Assembly (NCBI GenBank): GCA_034336665.1
Contig: JAPFBE010000003.1
Location: forward strand, 61,919,352 to 61,983,351
Reading direction: 5' to 3'
Source of the DNA: Luscinia megarhynchos
Lineage: Eukaryota; Chordata; Aves; Passeriformes; Turdidae
Length of the DNA stretch: 64,000 nucleotides
Below are positions 13,122 to 27,541 of the stretch, in pieces (the stretch's first letter is position 1; every line of letters starts with the position of its first letter). Made by a program: the position numbers and the translations under genes. Under the pieces are notes generated by a model, which made no database searches, was not told where the DNA came from, and was given only the letters and a program-made list of their open reading frames with translations.

Positions 13122-13739
13122 GTTATAGCCAGCGCTTTTGGTGACTAAAACTTATGTAAGCAATCTAAACCCTCAGTATTTACAACATAAAAGTACCACA
13201 AGAAACCTCTCTCAGACTTTAAGCTTCTGTAGGATTTAATTTGGGGAAATTTTATTTGAAAATGCAATATCCCTCCCCTCCCCTTTATTTCTTTCCTTGC
13301 AGAATGAAAAGAGCAGATCTTGGATGGAAATACCCTATTTATAAAAATGAGCTTACCTCATTTCTGTAAGAAAGGAAAGGCTGTCAACCTTGATTAGAAA
13401 GCAATAATTCTTAAAAGGAGTCAAGTAAGGTTTAATATTATTGTTTTCTTTAGGCCTGAAATGATAGAAATTCTAAGAAGTTTTAAATAAAAAAATGAAA
13501 AATGAATATGCAACTCAGGAAATTATTCTGAGAATTACTGCCAGGCCTGTTAAAAAAACCCAAACAAAACCCAAATGTCCAAAATAGTTCATCCTGTTTT
13601 AGGATTGGAAACCTTACAAAATGCTTAGGGGAGGCACTATCAAGCTATGCTGCATTCTGAGTTTTACTACTATGGCCAGCTACAATTCTACAACAGCAGA
13701 TTTACACTGAAGTATTGCAGTGATGGATAAAGTTGCTTT
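13122..13739. other. Noncoding, nothing recognised
   Basis: A pyrimidine tract ending in 'tttccttgcag' at about 13303 resembles a splice acceptor, but the frames after it close within a few codons. No repeat signature. Confidence 0.4.
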
Positions 13740-14110
13740 ATATGGTTATTTCATTCACCCTTTCAGCTCATGCTCCTTGGCACAAGAGTGGGATATTATC
13801 CATATAAAATTGACTCTAAAATAATTTAGTTGAACTGGTACAAGATGTGGTCACTCAGAATGATTTAAAGCTGCTCTGTATCAATTTAGTATAAATCATT
13901 TCCTGATCACATTAAGCTAAATCAATACAACACAACTTTAAATATATCCCAGTGTTTGCTCTGGCTTAACTAATTTGATTTTAAAACACACCTTTAATTA
14001 AAACAGTGCAATTTTGTGCGTGGAAAAGGCTTTGCAAGGCAGAACTGCTTGTCTGTGATAATTGGCTAATATTTTACTGCCCTATTCTGCTAATTGAGAC
14101 CTGTAAAATA
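13740..14110. other. AT-rich candidate conserved noncoding block
   Basis: This stretch is rich in short A/T-core motifs (TTTAATTAAA-like, TAATTT, several AAATCA and TGATTT units). It has no microsatellite, no repeat signature and very few CpG. Its texture resembles vertebrate enhancer-type conserved elements. Conservation cannot be judged from one genome. Confidence 0.2.
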
Positions 14111-17100
14111 CAGTGAAAAAGCAATGCTGTGCCTAAAAAGCGTGACAGTAGGTGAGACTTTGGAAAAATGCAGTGTCCTTGCCATGGCTTGGGGCAGTCC
14201 AGATGTGGGAAGATAGTTCTGGCTTGTCAAAAGACAATTAACATATTTACAAGAAAGAAGTGTTTCATTTATGAAACATGCCACTCTTTAGAGAACTGAT
14301 ATCAGCTGGAGAAAGCAGCTGTACCTGCGGCTTGGGGGATTGCTTGAGTAAATTTTTTATTTTGTTTCCATAATTTTTACTTGGCTGTTCTGAATATTTC
14401 TCACAATTTTGTTAGCAAGGGAGGCTTTTTTTCCTGGAAAGGAGTGGCCATTTTTCACAACTTGGAGAAACATTATAGGAAAGATCTACTCACAAAGAAT
14501 ACGTGAAACTTGCAGTTTATCCTGGGGTTAGAATTGTGGCTGTTCTTTGGGTTGCTGGCACGGGTTTATTTTGCTATCTCCACGAACATTGTTGAGTGTA
14601 CTCTGCTAGTCACATAAATTCTACACTTGATTCAAACTCAGAAATTTGCACAGTCTGTTTGGGTAACAGCCCAAAGGTATTAGAAACATATGTAATCTCT
14701 AAATAATTGATGCTCCAAATAACGAACTAGCCAGGAAGCCTATGTGTTGTTAGTGCCATAGTGCTAGCAGGGAACTGAAATGCAGAGAAACACAGAGCTG
14801 AGATCCAGCTCCCTTCTCCTCTGCATCTTGCACGTCACCAGGTGGCTGTGCACATCTGCCTGGTCTGCTGGGAGAGGGGGGTGAGAACCAAGAGGGGCAG
14901 AGAGATCCCTCAGGATCACTTTGGCTCCTCCATCATTCATAGGTTCTTAGGCAAGTTCAGGCAGTAAGCCAGTAGCAGTAACAAAATTAGATGAAAATAA
15001 AGTCCAGGGTAAGAGGCCATTCATTCACCATTCAGAACTAGGTGTGAGACACCCTTGGATGGGGCTCAGATCTGTTCACATACAGGTGTCATGAAGACAG
15101 GCTGGAATTTCAGCCTTCAGCCAGAAATAATATCTCAACAAACCAGTGATGCTGACGCTCCTGCTCCTCCTGTCACAAAGCCCCTACTCAAAATTGCACA
15201 GAAGTCTGAAAGTTACACCAAATTTGTTAATGATGTGGAAAAAGTCTGGGCAAAACAGCTGTTGAAGAAGAATCACAGGAACTGGTCTGAGACCAGTAAA
15301 CACAGCTGAATGTGGAGACAATTGTACACACCCTTGCTCTGCTGATTGAGGGTGATCTCCTAGGGAAAGATCATCATTCCTCAAAGGACTTGATCATAGT
15401 TGCCATTGGAGTCTGTGCAGAGGCTCCTACAGACAGCAGTGGTACTGAATCAGTCCTTTAGAGAGACCTGGTCATATTCTGGTGAATAAAAAAATAAATC
15501 TGTGCCCAGTACCCATAAAAAGATGCAAAGATAACAGTGGGGTGCTCTGCAGGTCCATAGTTCACACTCATGAAACTTCAGCTCCACACCAGCAACACAC
15601 CCACATTATTCTTGCAAAATCCTGAATGGAAGGTTTCCAAAAACAATACCACAAAATACATATCTGTCCTTCTCTTTGTGATAGGCAGTGGTGCAGTTAA
15701 GGGTAGAGCTGGTTAGACAGAGTATAATCACTTTTTATTTTTGGAGGCAAAAGCTTGCCTGCTTTTTGGCAGCTGTAAGTGTGGGTACACCAGGAATAAA
15801 AACAACAAACCAATGTCTTGTTTACCTTACATACCTTCCAAGCCTTTCACTTACTGAAACTATCCTGAAGATGATACTTTTTATGGACACAGCAGCATAT
15901 GTGGTGGTGCTGGGATAGAAGCCTTGATAATATCCCAGCTGCTCAATAAATCGCACATTGTCTTCTCGTAATTGTCTGGAATGCTAATTAAAGAAAACAA
16001 AAGAAAACCAGAATTTTTCTTACACATTCCTTTTCTCCCCTTGCAGGACCTATTCTTGAGAGTTCCAAGGGTGGCTGAGTGTCTCATCTGAATTCTGTCT
16101 GACTTTTTTCCCCGCTGAAAAGCATGAAACATCACTGCTATTCACAGGAGTCTGCCTTCATGCCTTGGGTTTCCAGAATTTGAAGCCACATTGACGTAGA
16201 TGTACAAGTGACAGAAGTGCTGTGGTTAGTCTTATCTGGCAGCTGAACTGTTGAAAAGGACCAAAATGAAACAACAAATTTGCTGTATCTGCATCAGAAG
16301 ACTGTCTAACATTCAGGCTTTTAAAAAGAGCTACCTTAAGAAAGAAATCTTTGGGATGTGCAGAGGTTTTAAGTTGTCTTATTCCTAAAGAAGCAATCAA
16401 AAACATAGTAATGAGCAAAACCAGTTTAAATAAAATATGTAAATATTGGTTCCTGGACCTTCCATGGTCAATTTACAGAGATAGGCAGGAGATTAAGGTA
16501 AGAATTTATTTACATTTTGCTTGGGACAGCATTAAAATAGTATGGCCTGATCTTATACCTGATGCAAATGGGCAAAATTCCACAGTCATTCATAGGTTTT
16601 GGATCAAGCCAACAAGTATAATTCACTCTATTTTCCTTAAAAGCCAGAGAATGCCAGTGTCAACACAAATTTGTTTTAGTTTGTCCTGTTATGCATAGCC
16701 AGTATGATTGCAAAGGTAAGGGCAGAAAATATTCCAATTACCATTTTTCAGTGATTTTTAAAATAAAATGTGTGTCTGAGATAACTTGTTTTTGCTAAAA
16801 TTTCAATCAGCTTTGTGGGATGACATGCCACTAGTGAGAGGTGCCTTAATTTTATGTTCCCCGATTTTGCCTCTTTTAGTTAACTTTAATGTTTCCAGAA
16901 AGTGGATTATTCTCCATTCTCTTCCTTTGTTTCTTAAACAAACATGGACACAGGAAATACCCAGATGTATTTGTTTGGAGGTTTAATTTTTCAGAGTTAC
17001 ATAGTTTTTGCAATATTTGGCAGGAGAACTTCAAAGTTCCTTAAGGAGCCTTTGTCAAGGATCTAAGGATCCATTGCAACCCAGTGCAGTGCAACTGTGC

Positions 17101-19999
17101 CAAGAACCTGAGGAGCAATCACATTAGAATCCATCTGTCCAGGGGACAAAAACTGCAGGAGGCAAAGATCCATTTTTGGAGCGTACTCATAATTTCTCAA
17201 AGTTAAGGAAGGTTCTAGTTGAAGACTGACTTTATTTCCTAATAGATAAAGGAGGAAGATCCAGAACTTGCTTGTCAACCTAGGTTCAACCTTCTTCAAA
17301 GTTGATTTTGGGTCTGAATGGTTCTTAGTTCCTTAAATATCTGGGAAGAGGCTCAGTGGAGAGCTCAGACTCTAGGAGTTTATGATGACATAATGTGTTA
17401 TATTTTCCTATTTCTCCACATTTCTTTAAAAAGCACACATCATGATGGCTCCCCACACTTGGGCAATTATTTTAAATACACACCAGAGCTATGGATAAAA
17501 ATCCAAGTATCTTAATTTGCCCTACTGGAACAGTTCCTGTGCCAAAACAAAAGGCTTTCTCAATTTGTAATCTTGATTCCCTCAACCTGCCATCTCCAAT
17601 AAGAACTGAAAAACAGGTGGATCTTGCCAGGATTCCCCCAAGTTAGTGAGCTTTTCAAAAAGAAGATGGTGGAAACTGCACCAGAATGGAGGACCCTGGA
17701 GGGAAAAATTCCTGCTACCAGTGCCTCCTTCCTAAAGGATCTTTTTGCCCAGGATTGCACCTGTGGCACTATCATGTGTGGGAAGAAGTTCTCTTTATAG
17801 CCACAAGGCAAGCATACTGGCTAAACCCACCTATTTCTCTTTGACACTTAATGTTCTGTCTTATGTTCCAGTGGTTGTAAAACACTAGCCTTCTGGAGCT
17901 CTTCCACACTGGAAAATTTCATCGTGATAAAACACAACCCCGAGGAATCCTGGTAACTAAGACGATGCTAAACATGCTGTTAAACACTGAACACAGACAG
18001 GGACTGTAATGTTTAACATCACATCAGCTGGTTGTGGTTAAGCCCATGGGCTGACCAGCTGCCACAATGCTGAACATGATGGTGTCTGCCTGCTCTGAAT
18101 GCTCAGCAGTGTGCTAGCAGCCCTCACTCTCAAGGGTCTCTTTTCTTGCATGATCTGGTTTTCTAGCACAGGCACACACTATACTGATATGCACAACTGT
18201 TGCAAGATACCAGATTAACCAGATTGGAAAAGTTCACGTAGTACTTGGATTTATGTCAAGGACCTCAGTCTCTTAGTTCAGCTCCTGGCTACAGCAATCC
18301 CATACAACACGTTAGTTCATACCTTGCCTTTGTTCCTGCACACCGTGTCTCTGACCCCAGCACAGCTGGATTGTTATTGCTTTGCTCTGATGGGGAAAAT
18401 AGCAGACACATGGCACTCTGACAAACCTTGGGTTTTTTACAGAGGTCTTATCCCAGCCTGGGAGAAAGGGGAGACACATGCTTGAACAGTATTTATGTAC
18501 CAGCAGGATGGTGAGGAAAGAAATGACAAGCATCTGCTTTCCCTCACGTGACTGGGCATGATGTATTGATGGTAGTCTCAGCTCTGTAATGTAAAAGGAT
18601 AATGCAAAGTTAACTCTACTAATGGATCAGTTCCAGGACTATTTCAGCTCCAAGAAATATGTGACATTTGGATATCTCTTTTTATTTATTACCACATATC
18701 CGACTCCTGCAGATATGCAGAAACAATAGATCAGTATGTGTATGGTCTAAAAATTAAGGCCAAGTTTGTGATTTTGTGCAGAATGATGCATGACGAACTC
18801 CCCACAAGACTATTGGGATGACCAGATATTTGGCTTGTGAAAGGGAAAATAAAAGCATTCACAAGTGAAACCAGTGCTTTCCCTGAACATGAGGGAAAAG
18901 AAACCCAAAAACCCCAACAAATGAGACACATGGGTTAAAGGTAGGAAATGGAAACCTAGGGAAGTATTATTAAAATAGCATATGGCCTGAGAGATGGTCA
19001 GCTCTTATTGCAGCTTTTCCAAAAGGCAGAAGGGCCATTTAGGGTCTTCTTCCTCTCTTTAACTCTGATTTCCCACTGGCTGAAATTATCTCTTCAGCTG
19101 CATTGTATAACATTTCAAAGTTGTTGAAACTTTATATTTTGAGATTTCTCTACACCTGTCAAATTTTATTGAAATTAATCAGTGGCTTCTGTTATAAAGC
19201 AGAAACTCTGAAAATACTGAAGCAAATGTTAACTTTGTCTTTACTAAGAAACTGAGCTAAAATGAATATGCTACATTTTTCTTTTTTATAGTTTTTGATA
19301 CTGTTCTGGTTTTGGCTAGGTAGAATTAATTGTCTTCATAGTATCTGGTATGAGGTTGTGTTCTGGATTTCTGCTGGACACAGAACTGATAATATAGAGA
19401 TGTTTTTGTTATTGCTGAGCAAGGATACATATAGCCAAGGCTGTTTTCTGCTTTTCATACTGAAACACTGGTAAGGAAGCTGGGGCTGCATGAGAGGTTG
19501 TGAGGAGACACAGCTGGACAGATGATCCAAAATGACCAAAGGGGTATTTCAGACTGTATGAAATGATACTCAGTATATGAAGAGGGGAAAGAAGAAGGAC
19601 ATGTGGAGTGATGGCATTTATCTTTCCAAGTCACTGTCACATGTGATGGGGCCCTGCTGTCCTGGAGATGGCTGAACACCTGCCTGCCCATGGGATGCAG
19701 TCAATTGATTCCTTATTTCGCTTGTGTGCATGGCTTTTGCTTTCCCTTATTGAACTATCTTTATCCCAACCCAGGAGATTTCCAGATTTCACCCTTCTGA
19801 TTCCCTCCCCAGTCCTGGTGATGGGGCAGTGAGTGGCTTCATGGCACTTGGCTGGGGTGAAACCACAACAGACACTTCCTTACATTTTTTAAATTTAATT
19901 TTTATAAGAAGGAAAAAGTCAGTAAAATAACTAGTATTAATCATGTGGGTTCAAACTGAAGAAAGAAAGGTAGAAGATATAAAGGGTGAGTTTGAAGTG
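14111..19999. other. Noncoding, nothing recognised
   Basis: Only short open frames (under about 116 codons) appear on either strand, none with a recognisable domain, and no repeat family was identified. A CTCF-like core at 14835 is listed separately. Confidence 0.4.
14835..14846 (+). promoter_or_regulatory. CTCF-like core motif
   Basis: 'tcaccaggtggc' differs from the usual CTCF core (CCASYAGRKGGC) only at the first base. Single motif matches are common by chance, so occupancy is unproven. Confidence 0.12.
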
Positions 20000-22900
20000 G
20001 GTATGAAACTAAAGATAGGGATATTTGCTATGGGAAGGATGAAGAAGATGCAGGTGGTAGGAATTCTGCATAGAGGAAAGGCTTGGAGAATGAAGAGAGC
20101 ATAACCACAGCTTTCACTATGCCAAGGAAACACTATAGGTGCTACTGAGCTTTGTGGTAGTTTTCTCCTTGTTGTTGGCAATTTGCAAATCTATTCCCCA
20201 GGCTGAAGGACTCTTCTCACTGAAAGGGAAGGATGAGTACTGATACATATTTATAGTAAATGTGAATTTGTCTTATTCAGATAAGGATTTAATTTCTAGA
20301 CTTCATGGCCAAAGAAATTCTTATCTAACCCTAAATCCCATTGCCATGTTTAAATCAAGGTGTTCCTAGCTCTGGCTGGACCCCAAAAGTGTTTTGGTCT
20401 GAAGGTACACAGGGACTGAACTGGAGTTTGAGCGAGATTAATTTGGGCCAAAGGGATCATGTTGTCTGAATTTCCCCTTAACCCTAGGCATCAGTAGATC
20501 TAGTTCTGTATCCCTGATATCCCAGTGTTCTGCAAAGAAGAAGGAGGTAGGCGTTCCCCAAGAAAAAGAAGAAGTGACACAACCACCATCCTGCTTTCCT
20601 GCCCCCAGAGTACGTGGGAGGGTGACATTATCATTTATTATCTGTTCTGCTGTAGTCCTCAGGATCCTTTACACTCACAGATGTAGTCTTATTTTGGAAA
20701 GGGAAAAACTGTTGTGCATGAGGAGACTGTCATCTCAGCTGTGCAAGAATTGCACCCTAAACTCAGGATTTTCTTCTTGCAAAGGCACAGGATTGTGAAA
20801 TCTCCTCTTGTCTAGCCCCAAAGTTATACTGTCTAATGGGACAGCAGAGTAAGCAAGCAGAACTGTTGAAGGATTTACTTACTGAGCCAAAAAAAATCCT
20901 ATAAGTAGTTAACGAGTGTTGAGCCTTGCTGAACTTTCATGACACTTCCATCGATAACCAAGTGGGACCTGCATGGCACAGGATCATGAAATAAAAGTGC
21001 TGGACTTGCCCTTTCTCAATTACTCAGAAGCCTCCTAAGCCCCAGGTGGTGAAAGATGTCAAAGTTAAGATGCCAGGAAAAAGAGAAAGCTGAAGGCAAA
21101 GCCCTTGCCCATTTTCTTTGACAAAAATGTAGCAAAGCTACAAATGGGGTGGTCTGGTAGCATGTGCAGTGGGAGTTATATTCTGTTCTGAAATATGAAT
21201 CTGGGGTGCAACACCACAGAAAACAGAGAGAAGGTCACAATCCTGGAGGAAAGTTTTCAAGCATTTGGGTGATAGTGTAAACATATTGTGAGTAAGAGGC
21301 TACAGAAATGTTAAACCAAGGGCATTTATGCTTTTATTTGTAAGTTAAGCCAAAGACTTTTATTTTTCTCTTCTTTTTATTAGCAGGTTAATTTTTATTT
21401 TGGCCCTTTGATATTCAAAGTGCTTACCCCTTTCTTGTTAAGCAAAAACTGGGATTGAGTTGGTTCTAAAAGGATTTTCATTTGGTGACTGTTTTAAAAC
21501 TAAAGCAAGCTAACACTCAGGACCAATTTTTATAAATTATATTTCCCACAATGGAATGGGTTCAGGTAAATATATATCTAATTAGATGACCATTACCCAA
21601 ACATTTATGCAATTATCTTCCAGGGATGTGAAACCCAATTGGAAACACTCAGTTTTTAAAATTTTTTGTTACAATTCCAAATTTATGACTAGTGAGAACC
21701 TAATTAGATTATTTCCCTCTCTTCAGGAGTCGATGAACATCCCCAGTTATCAAGATGCACGTGGGCTGACTCATCAGAGCGGGATGGCCAAATTTCTGAG
21801 CTTCATACCAAAATATACACAGAGTCGAGAACTATCAGCTGTCCCATCTGTCAGAGGGCTGTGGGAAGGGCAGACCCAGGAGTAAGAATTTAGCAGAGAT
21901 CCCAGAGATCCAGGCTGAGCGTGCAGCTGGTGCCTGGGGTTACCAGTGACGTTGGCCAGAGCTGTTCTGCATGCCCACCTTCTGTCCCAGCTGGAGAAGC
22001 AAATTTCCCAGCAGCCTTTGCTGCTGCACTTATACACTCTTTGCAGGCACATATAGCATGAATCAAGATGCTCCTTCCTGTACTGGTGTGAACCACCATT
22101 AGCAGCTCAGGGTATTTGACACAACAGGTTATGAGAGCACATGAGAGCTTTTTGCAGCTGGTACACACTGGATTATTCAGCTCCAGAGTAAAGGCAAGAA
22201 TACAGGAAACACTTAGATTTGTCTGAGAACATAAATTTTGAGTGGGATCAGAGTGGGAAGAAGAAGCCAGTGGCAATGTGGCCACAGAGCAGCTGGCTTC
22301 AAGCAGGGTCTGTGCTGATCGATGCAGACACTGGGGTGCAGTGTCAGCTGGGATGAAATGCTTCAATACTCAGAGAGGATGCTGAGGCACCTCCCTGTGC
22401 ACCTCCAGGCAATCTGCATGGCCACCATGCTGTAGGTAGGCACAAACTTTTGGTGGTGTCTTGTGATTATTACTGAAGTCATTGCTTGCTTTTACAAGGG
22501 TCTGTTTTCCGTTTTGCATACAACAGTGCAATGAAGCCAGCAGTCAGAGAGACTGTGTTCATGCCACAGAGATGCACAAATCCAGCTTCCCCCTTGATAA
22601 AGTGCAGTTTTTTTAGCTAATGATGGAGGTTACAAGCAGCAAAAATCTGCAAGTGCTGCATCTAAGCCCTTCATTTCCAGATGTTCTCACAATGCAAGTT
22701 CCCACTGTTTGTCTTGATAGGTGATTTCTGTCTGAAGTGCTAAATTTGTGCATGAATCTGTGATAATGCAGGGTTGCTGCAGTTCTTCTAACTATTGCCA
22801 GATCTGCTGAAGAACAGTGAGAAGATTATGCTTTCCTCTGAATTCAGTAGAGGTCTCCAAAGAGTATTTGTGTAAAGAGACTCAGGCCCAGGAAGCCTAT

Positions 22901-25374
22901 AATTATCAGCTAAATAAATAATTTAATTAATACAAACTCTGGGCTAGATCCCAGTCTGACTTGGCAGTTTTACTCTGTTCTGGGGAGGTATAGAACACTG
23001 CCAAGGGCCCAAAATCTAGCCCTTAGGGATTGTTTTTTGAACAAAAGTCCAGGTGTTATTTAGAGGGGAGGGACCTAGCCGTGAAGATTAACAAAATCCT
23101 TCAGAAACAAATAAGAACTGACAGAACTTAATCTTTTTTGCCCTTCAGTTTCTCCAAAGCTCAGCTCTATTCCTCACCCCAATCTCCCATCATTTTTTTT
23201 TTCATCTTTACATACCTCTAAATTTCCTGCCTTTTGGCTGGGACCAGGCATGTCAGAGCCAAATTCTGTTATAACTGTTTTTGTGTTGGTTCCAGCCCAA
23301 CTGGAAGCAGGAAATACTAAAATTCTCATGGGTAATCCTCTTCTCTGGAGACTTGCAGTGCAATTTTGCAGATTCATGAGTGTTATGTGCTTTAGGCAAA
23401 GTTCAGAGATGCAACCAAAGCCAAGTGCTGCAGATATTTAGACTTGAGATACACAGGGAAGGCAGTGAGTTCTGTATGCCTCTAACATCCCTTGCTATCC
23501 AGGTACTTGTCTGCATCAAACTACTGTTTAGAGCTGAGTCCTAAACCACTGAGTCCTAAACCAAAGGGTTTCTGCACACCTCTGGAACTGGGTCTGCACT
23601 ACTTATTGTGTGAGGGCTCAGGTTCAGGGGGAAGCCAGCAGGACCCGAAAGTGGGGACTTACAGCAGACTGTACCATCCTCGGTTTATTTCTGGAGCTTT
23701 TCACCTTTTCTAACAGTGATACTGTGCTGGATTGCACCTCCCTGCCAGCAATGCTGTGTGGTGGACTTACCCAGCAGGACACAAGTGGCTGGAGGCACTT
23801 GGTGCTGTGCAGTGGCAGCATTGAGAATTTGGCATCCTGTCATCATATGAAGGACCACCTGGGCAGGAAAGTCCAGCTCTCCTGCACACCAGTAACGTTT
23901 ACATTCCCTGTGGTGGGGATGGGACATGAAAGTGCTGCTGAGGCCTTGCTGGACCTCTCCTGCCAGACCCTCTCTTCTGGGTGGGGACAGTAAATTCAAA
24001 GTGGGAAGGGCACACAGAGATGACAGTCCTGCAAATGCAGCTCCTCTCCATGCTGAACTTTAGCTCAGATCTGCTGATGGCAAACATGTTAAAAGCAGCT
24101 GTCACAAAATGGCACTACTATGTAGTGGACATTTCTACTGACAGTGCAAAAATAAAATCCTTTTGAGAAAGGAGGAAAAAAAGAGACAGTATAATCTGGG
24201 GAGCTGTTGGAGGAACAGGAAAGAATTTTTATTACTAGTGCACAAATAATCCTAGAGGATACCCCCGTCCTCATTGTTTGCTCAGCAAACAGCATGGACA
24301 TGCAAAGATTTATAGACATCATCCAATGTCAGAGAACCAGGGAGATTTGCTTCATGAGGCCTATTTTTGGGGAAAAAAAATAACCTGAACATGTGTTTCT
24401 TTGTCTGCTTTGGAGCTGATCAGAAGATATTAATTTAATAAGACTATTATTCCGTATTGTTTGCATGACATTAGCACAACATTGGTACTCATTGAAACTG
24501 AAGGCCCATTTTAAGTGGCACTGTACCCAAGCACAGTAAGAGACAGTAGTTGCTATGCTTATCAGCTGAACAGACAAAGTGTGGTATGTTCCCTTTCCAA
24601 ATGGGGAATTGATACACATAAATAATGAAGTATTCTACCCCACAGATATCCAGTGTACAAACACAAGCATGACAGCCAGCTGCAATACTGAACCATGGTA
24701 AGAGGTTTAACAACACAGAAAACAATAGGTATTGAATACTGTAGGCTTATAAAATAGGACTGGGTAAAAAAAGGTTATTTTCTCCCCTGGGAATGGACAG
24801 ATTTTTGTCAAACACAATTTGGCTGAAAACTGAATATGTGCTTATTGTAATATCTTTTGTTTGGTAGTTCACATTTATTTGAATGACAAATGTAAAAATG
24901 GACACCCCATATGCAGAATCTGTCTTTGGTCAAAACAAAGAATAACAATTTTCACTGAAAATTTCCTTTGGTGAAAAATTTGGAGTTAGCTCTGATGCAG
25001 TACCGTATGGTAGGTGTTTCTTTTCTGTTTGCTCCTGTATCCATCTCTGCAATTCTGCATTGCTTTGGCCCTTACTCGAATACCACCTTCTGCTACTAAT
25101 AGAATGCTGCCAGCTCCTGGCAGCTCAAGCATAAATCTTCCTAAATTTGAGCATTGGAGTCTTGTGGGAGAGAAGAAAAAGGAGAAGTGAGAGACTAGAT
25201 GGGCACAAGGGAAATTCAAATCCAAATTTTAGAAGACAGGTGTCCAGCTTCTGTTAACAAACTAAAAAGGAAATCAAGTTTTAGCTGTTGTGGTCATGGA
25301 GAAAAGCTAGAAAATGTGAAGCTCACAGTTTCAGATAGCACTGAGCCACAGACAAAGATCCTTGACCTTCTGCT
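20000..25374. other. Noncoding, one exact 15-bp tandem duplication
   Basis: No gene or repeat family recognised. At 23534-23563 the 15-base unit 'ctgagtcctaaacca' occurs twice, head to tail and without mismatch. A minus-strand open frame at 21890-22366 lacks an ATG at its start and has no recognisable domain. Positions 22900-22940 hold a short TTTAATTAAT-rich patch. Confidence 0.4.
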
Positions 25375-25620
25375 TTGTGTGTGGTGCTGGGGGCCAGGTG
25401 CACCCCAGCTTGCCATGGGCATTCTGGGCAGGAGCTTCTGCCAGCATCTCTGCCCTGGTTCCTGCCCCGTGGTGGGCCAGGGCGCTGATGCCAGCGGCTG
25501 CCCCTGCTTGTGCATGGCTCCACACACCCCAAAGCCTGTGCCCCACACACCAGCCCCGGGGGCAGGAGCAGGAGGGGGAGGGGGAAGGACCAGCTGGCTG
25601 CTGCGGTGGAAAACCCGTAA
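25375..25620. other. GC-rich, CpG-poor patch with overlapping open frames
   Basis: Composition jumps to strongly GC-rich, including a G/A run near 25565-25590, yet only about six CpG are present. This is not a typical CpG island. Several frames on both strands stay open across it (for example minus 25294-25780 and plus 25199-25757), which high GC alone explains because stop codons are AT-rich. No domain recognised. A decayed exon or an old GC-rich insertion remains possible. Confidence 0.35.
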
Positions 25621-27505
25621 GAAGAACCACACAAGGATCCCCATGTGGACTTCTGTTTGGAGTGGCTCTGTTGCAGCAATGCTGGTTGCAAAGCAGCACA
25701 CCCAGAACTTGCATCACTAATTCTTTTTGGGCTTGTTCAGGGTACTTATGTCTATAGGGTGTAAGGTTACTTGCACCCAAACATTGCTTTGTGAAGCCTA
25801 CTGCTTTGCCTTAAATTTCATTACAGAGGTAGTAGAAATAGTGTGGAGTTGTGTCTACCAGCTACCCCTATCCTAGTCTGAAACAATGCTTCTGTGAACA
25901 ATCATATGTGCAGACATGCCTAAAATAGTAGAGGGTTGTAATGGTTTAAGCTATTTCACTTTTTTTGTGGTTTAACCCCCTGTTCTGGGTAGCTGGTGAT
26001 AGACCCCACCTACACTGCCTCTGAAAAATTTTTCCTTCATCAAAAATTGGTGTCCTTTAGTTCTCAGGAACTAGTGAGCTATTGTTATACACATCGAAGA
26101 TCTGTGGACCAAATGCTTTTTGATTGAAATAATTTTACAAATTCTAACATGCTAGAAGGATTTTAAAATCATAGGTAATACCAGATGTTCTGTGACAGAA
26201 ATGCCATTAAAAATACAGATCCTCATCTCTTATTTGCCTGTGATTTTGTGTGAGAAGTATACTATGGAGTAAGGAATAGGTTATGCTAAGCATTGAAGAG
26301 AAAATTCTGAACTTCAAATACTATATAAAAATGGCAACATAAACACAGTTTTCAGAAGGATGTGTCTCCAGGGGCAGACTGGGTGGCCCTAATGGTATGA
26401 AATGCCTCATTGCACAGGGTATCCTTCACATACAGTCATTTGAGGGACAACACACATTGTTTGTAAATTAATTCCATAGCAGAAAATGGGTTGTGAGGGA
26501 GAAAACCACAAAAATGTGGGGGAAAATGTTTGCAGATATGTCCATATCTTTTGAAGCAAAATCAATGTAATAGTTACAGTAGCATGAAGATTTATTTGGG
26601 TGGAAAAGACCAGCAGGTATGTATTCATGGAAATACTTCACATCTCTGTCTCTGCATTGTTTGTTTGTTTGCTTTTATGCTGGTTTTGTTTTTCCAGTTT
26701 GCAGCAATGAGTTGTATAAAATCCCTTCTCTCTGGGCTTTTGGTGAGTGAGGAATACACCATTTGGATAGGATGTTCTCTAATGTGAGGGATGAGCATGT
26801 GCTCTACTCACAATGAGCATGGTACATATTCCCTGTATGACTGCTCCAAAAGTCAATACGCAGGGAATATGCAGGGAAAAAAAGATAACTCCTTTTAATA
26901 ATGTTCAATGTTGGATCTCACTTGTTTCTCTGAAGAAATTTATTTTGGAACAGACGTCTTAGGTCATAAGTTATTCTTGATGCAAATGCACTCCTGCAAA
27001 GGCTGTAAGTGAAACCTCCTTGAATTATTTTCAAAACCTTGGGATTGGCATTTGATACTCAAAAGGGCTATATATGACACTGGAACACATGTGAGCAACC
27101 AATACAGATATACTTATAAATGAGTCCCACTGAACTGGCCCCATTGAAATGTCCACAAGAACATCTCTGTATCACTTAAGACAATGGGAGCTTGAAGCAT
27201 TTTTATTAAGTGTTTATCAAAACATCATACAGACCATCTGCACCATGTTGTCACCTATTCTCAATTTGGGATCAAAAAGGCATACCTAATAGTGAACATC
27301 TCATTTATTCCTTCAATAATCCTAGGATGGCTAATATTTGTGTTTTGTCTGACCTCAGAGGGCTGTGTTTTTGTACACTTTTTCTAATAGCCTACAGGTT
27401 TCTTAAGTTCATATACATCAGGGGAAAACAGCCTATACATTCTTACCTTATTTTGCTTATGGAGGTACTTTTAAGTACCCATAAGAAGCTTATTTTTGTC
27501 CTTAC

Positions 27506-27508
<3 letters not shown>
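25621..27508. other. Noncoding, nothing recognised
   Basis: Short open frames only, with no repeat family recognised. The sequence becomes AT-rich after 25.9 kb. Confidence 0.4.

Positions 27509-27541
<33 letters not shown>
27509..27541. repeat. Poly(T) homopolymer, 33 nt
   Basis: Thirty-three uninterrupted T, the longest homopolymer in the window. A short (CA)n run lies about 55 bases to the right (27594-27606). No gene-like sequence adjoins it. Confidence 0.9.

Noticed and set aside
21416..21427. Bases resembling the start of the miR-17 family mature sequence
   Set aside because: The match stops after the seed and I see no hairpin partner arm nearby.
21890..22366. 158-codon minus-strand frame
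   Set aside because: The frame begins at a non-ATG codon and the cysteine/serine-rich translation has no recognisable pattern.
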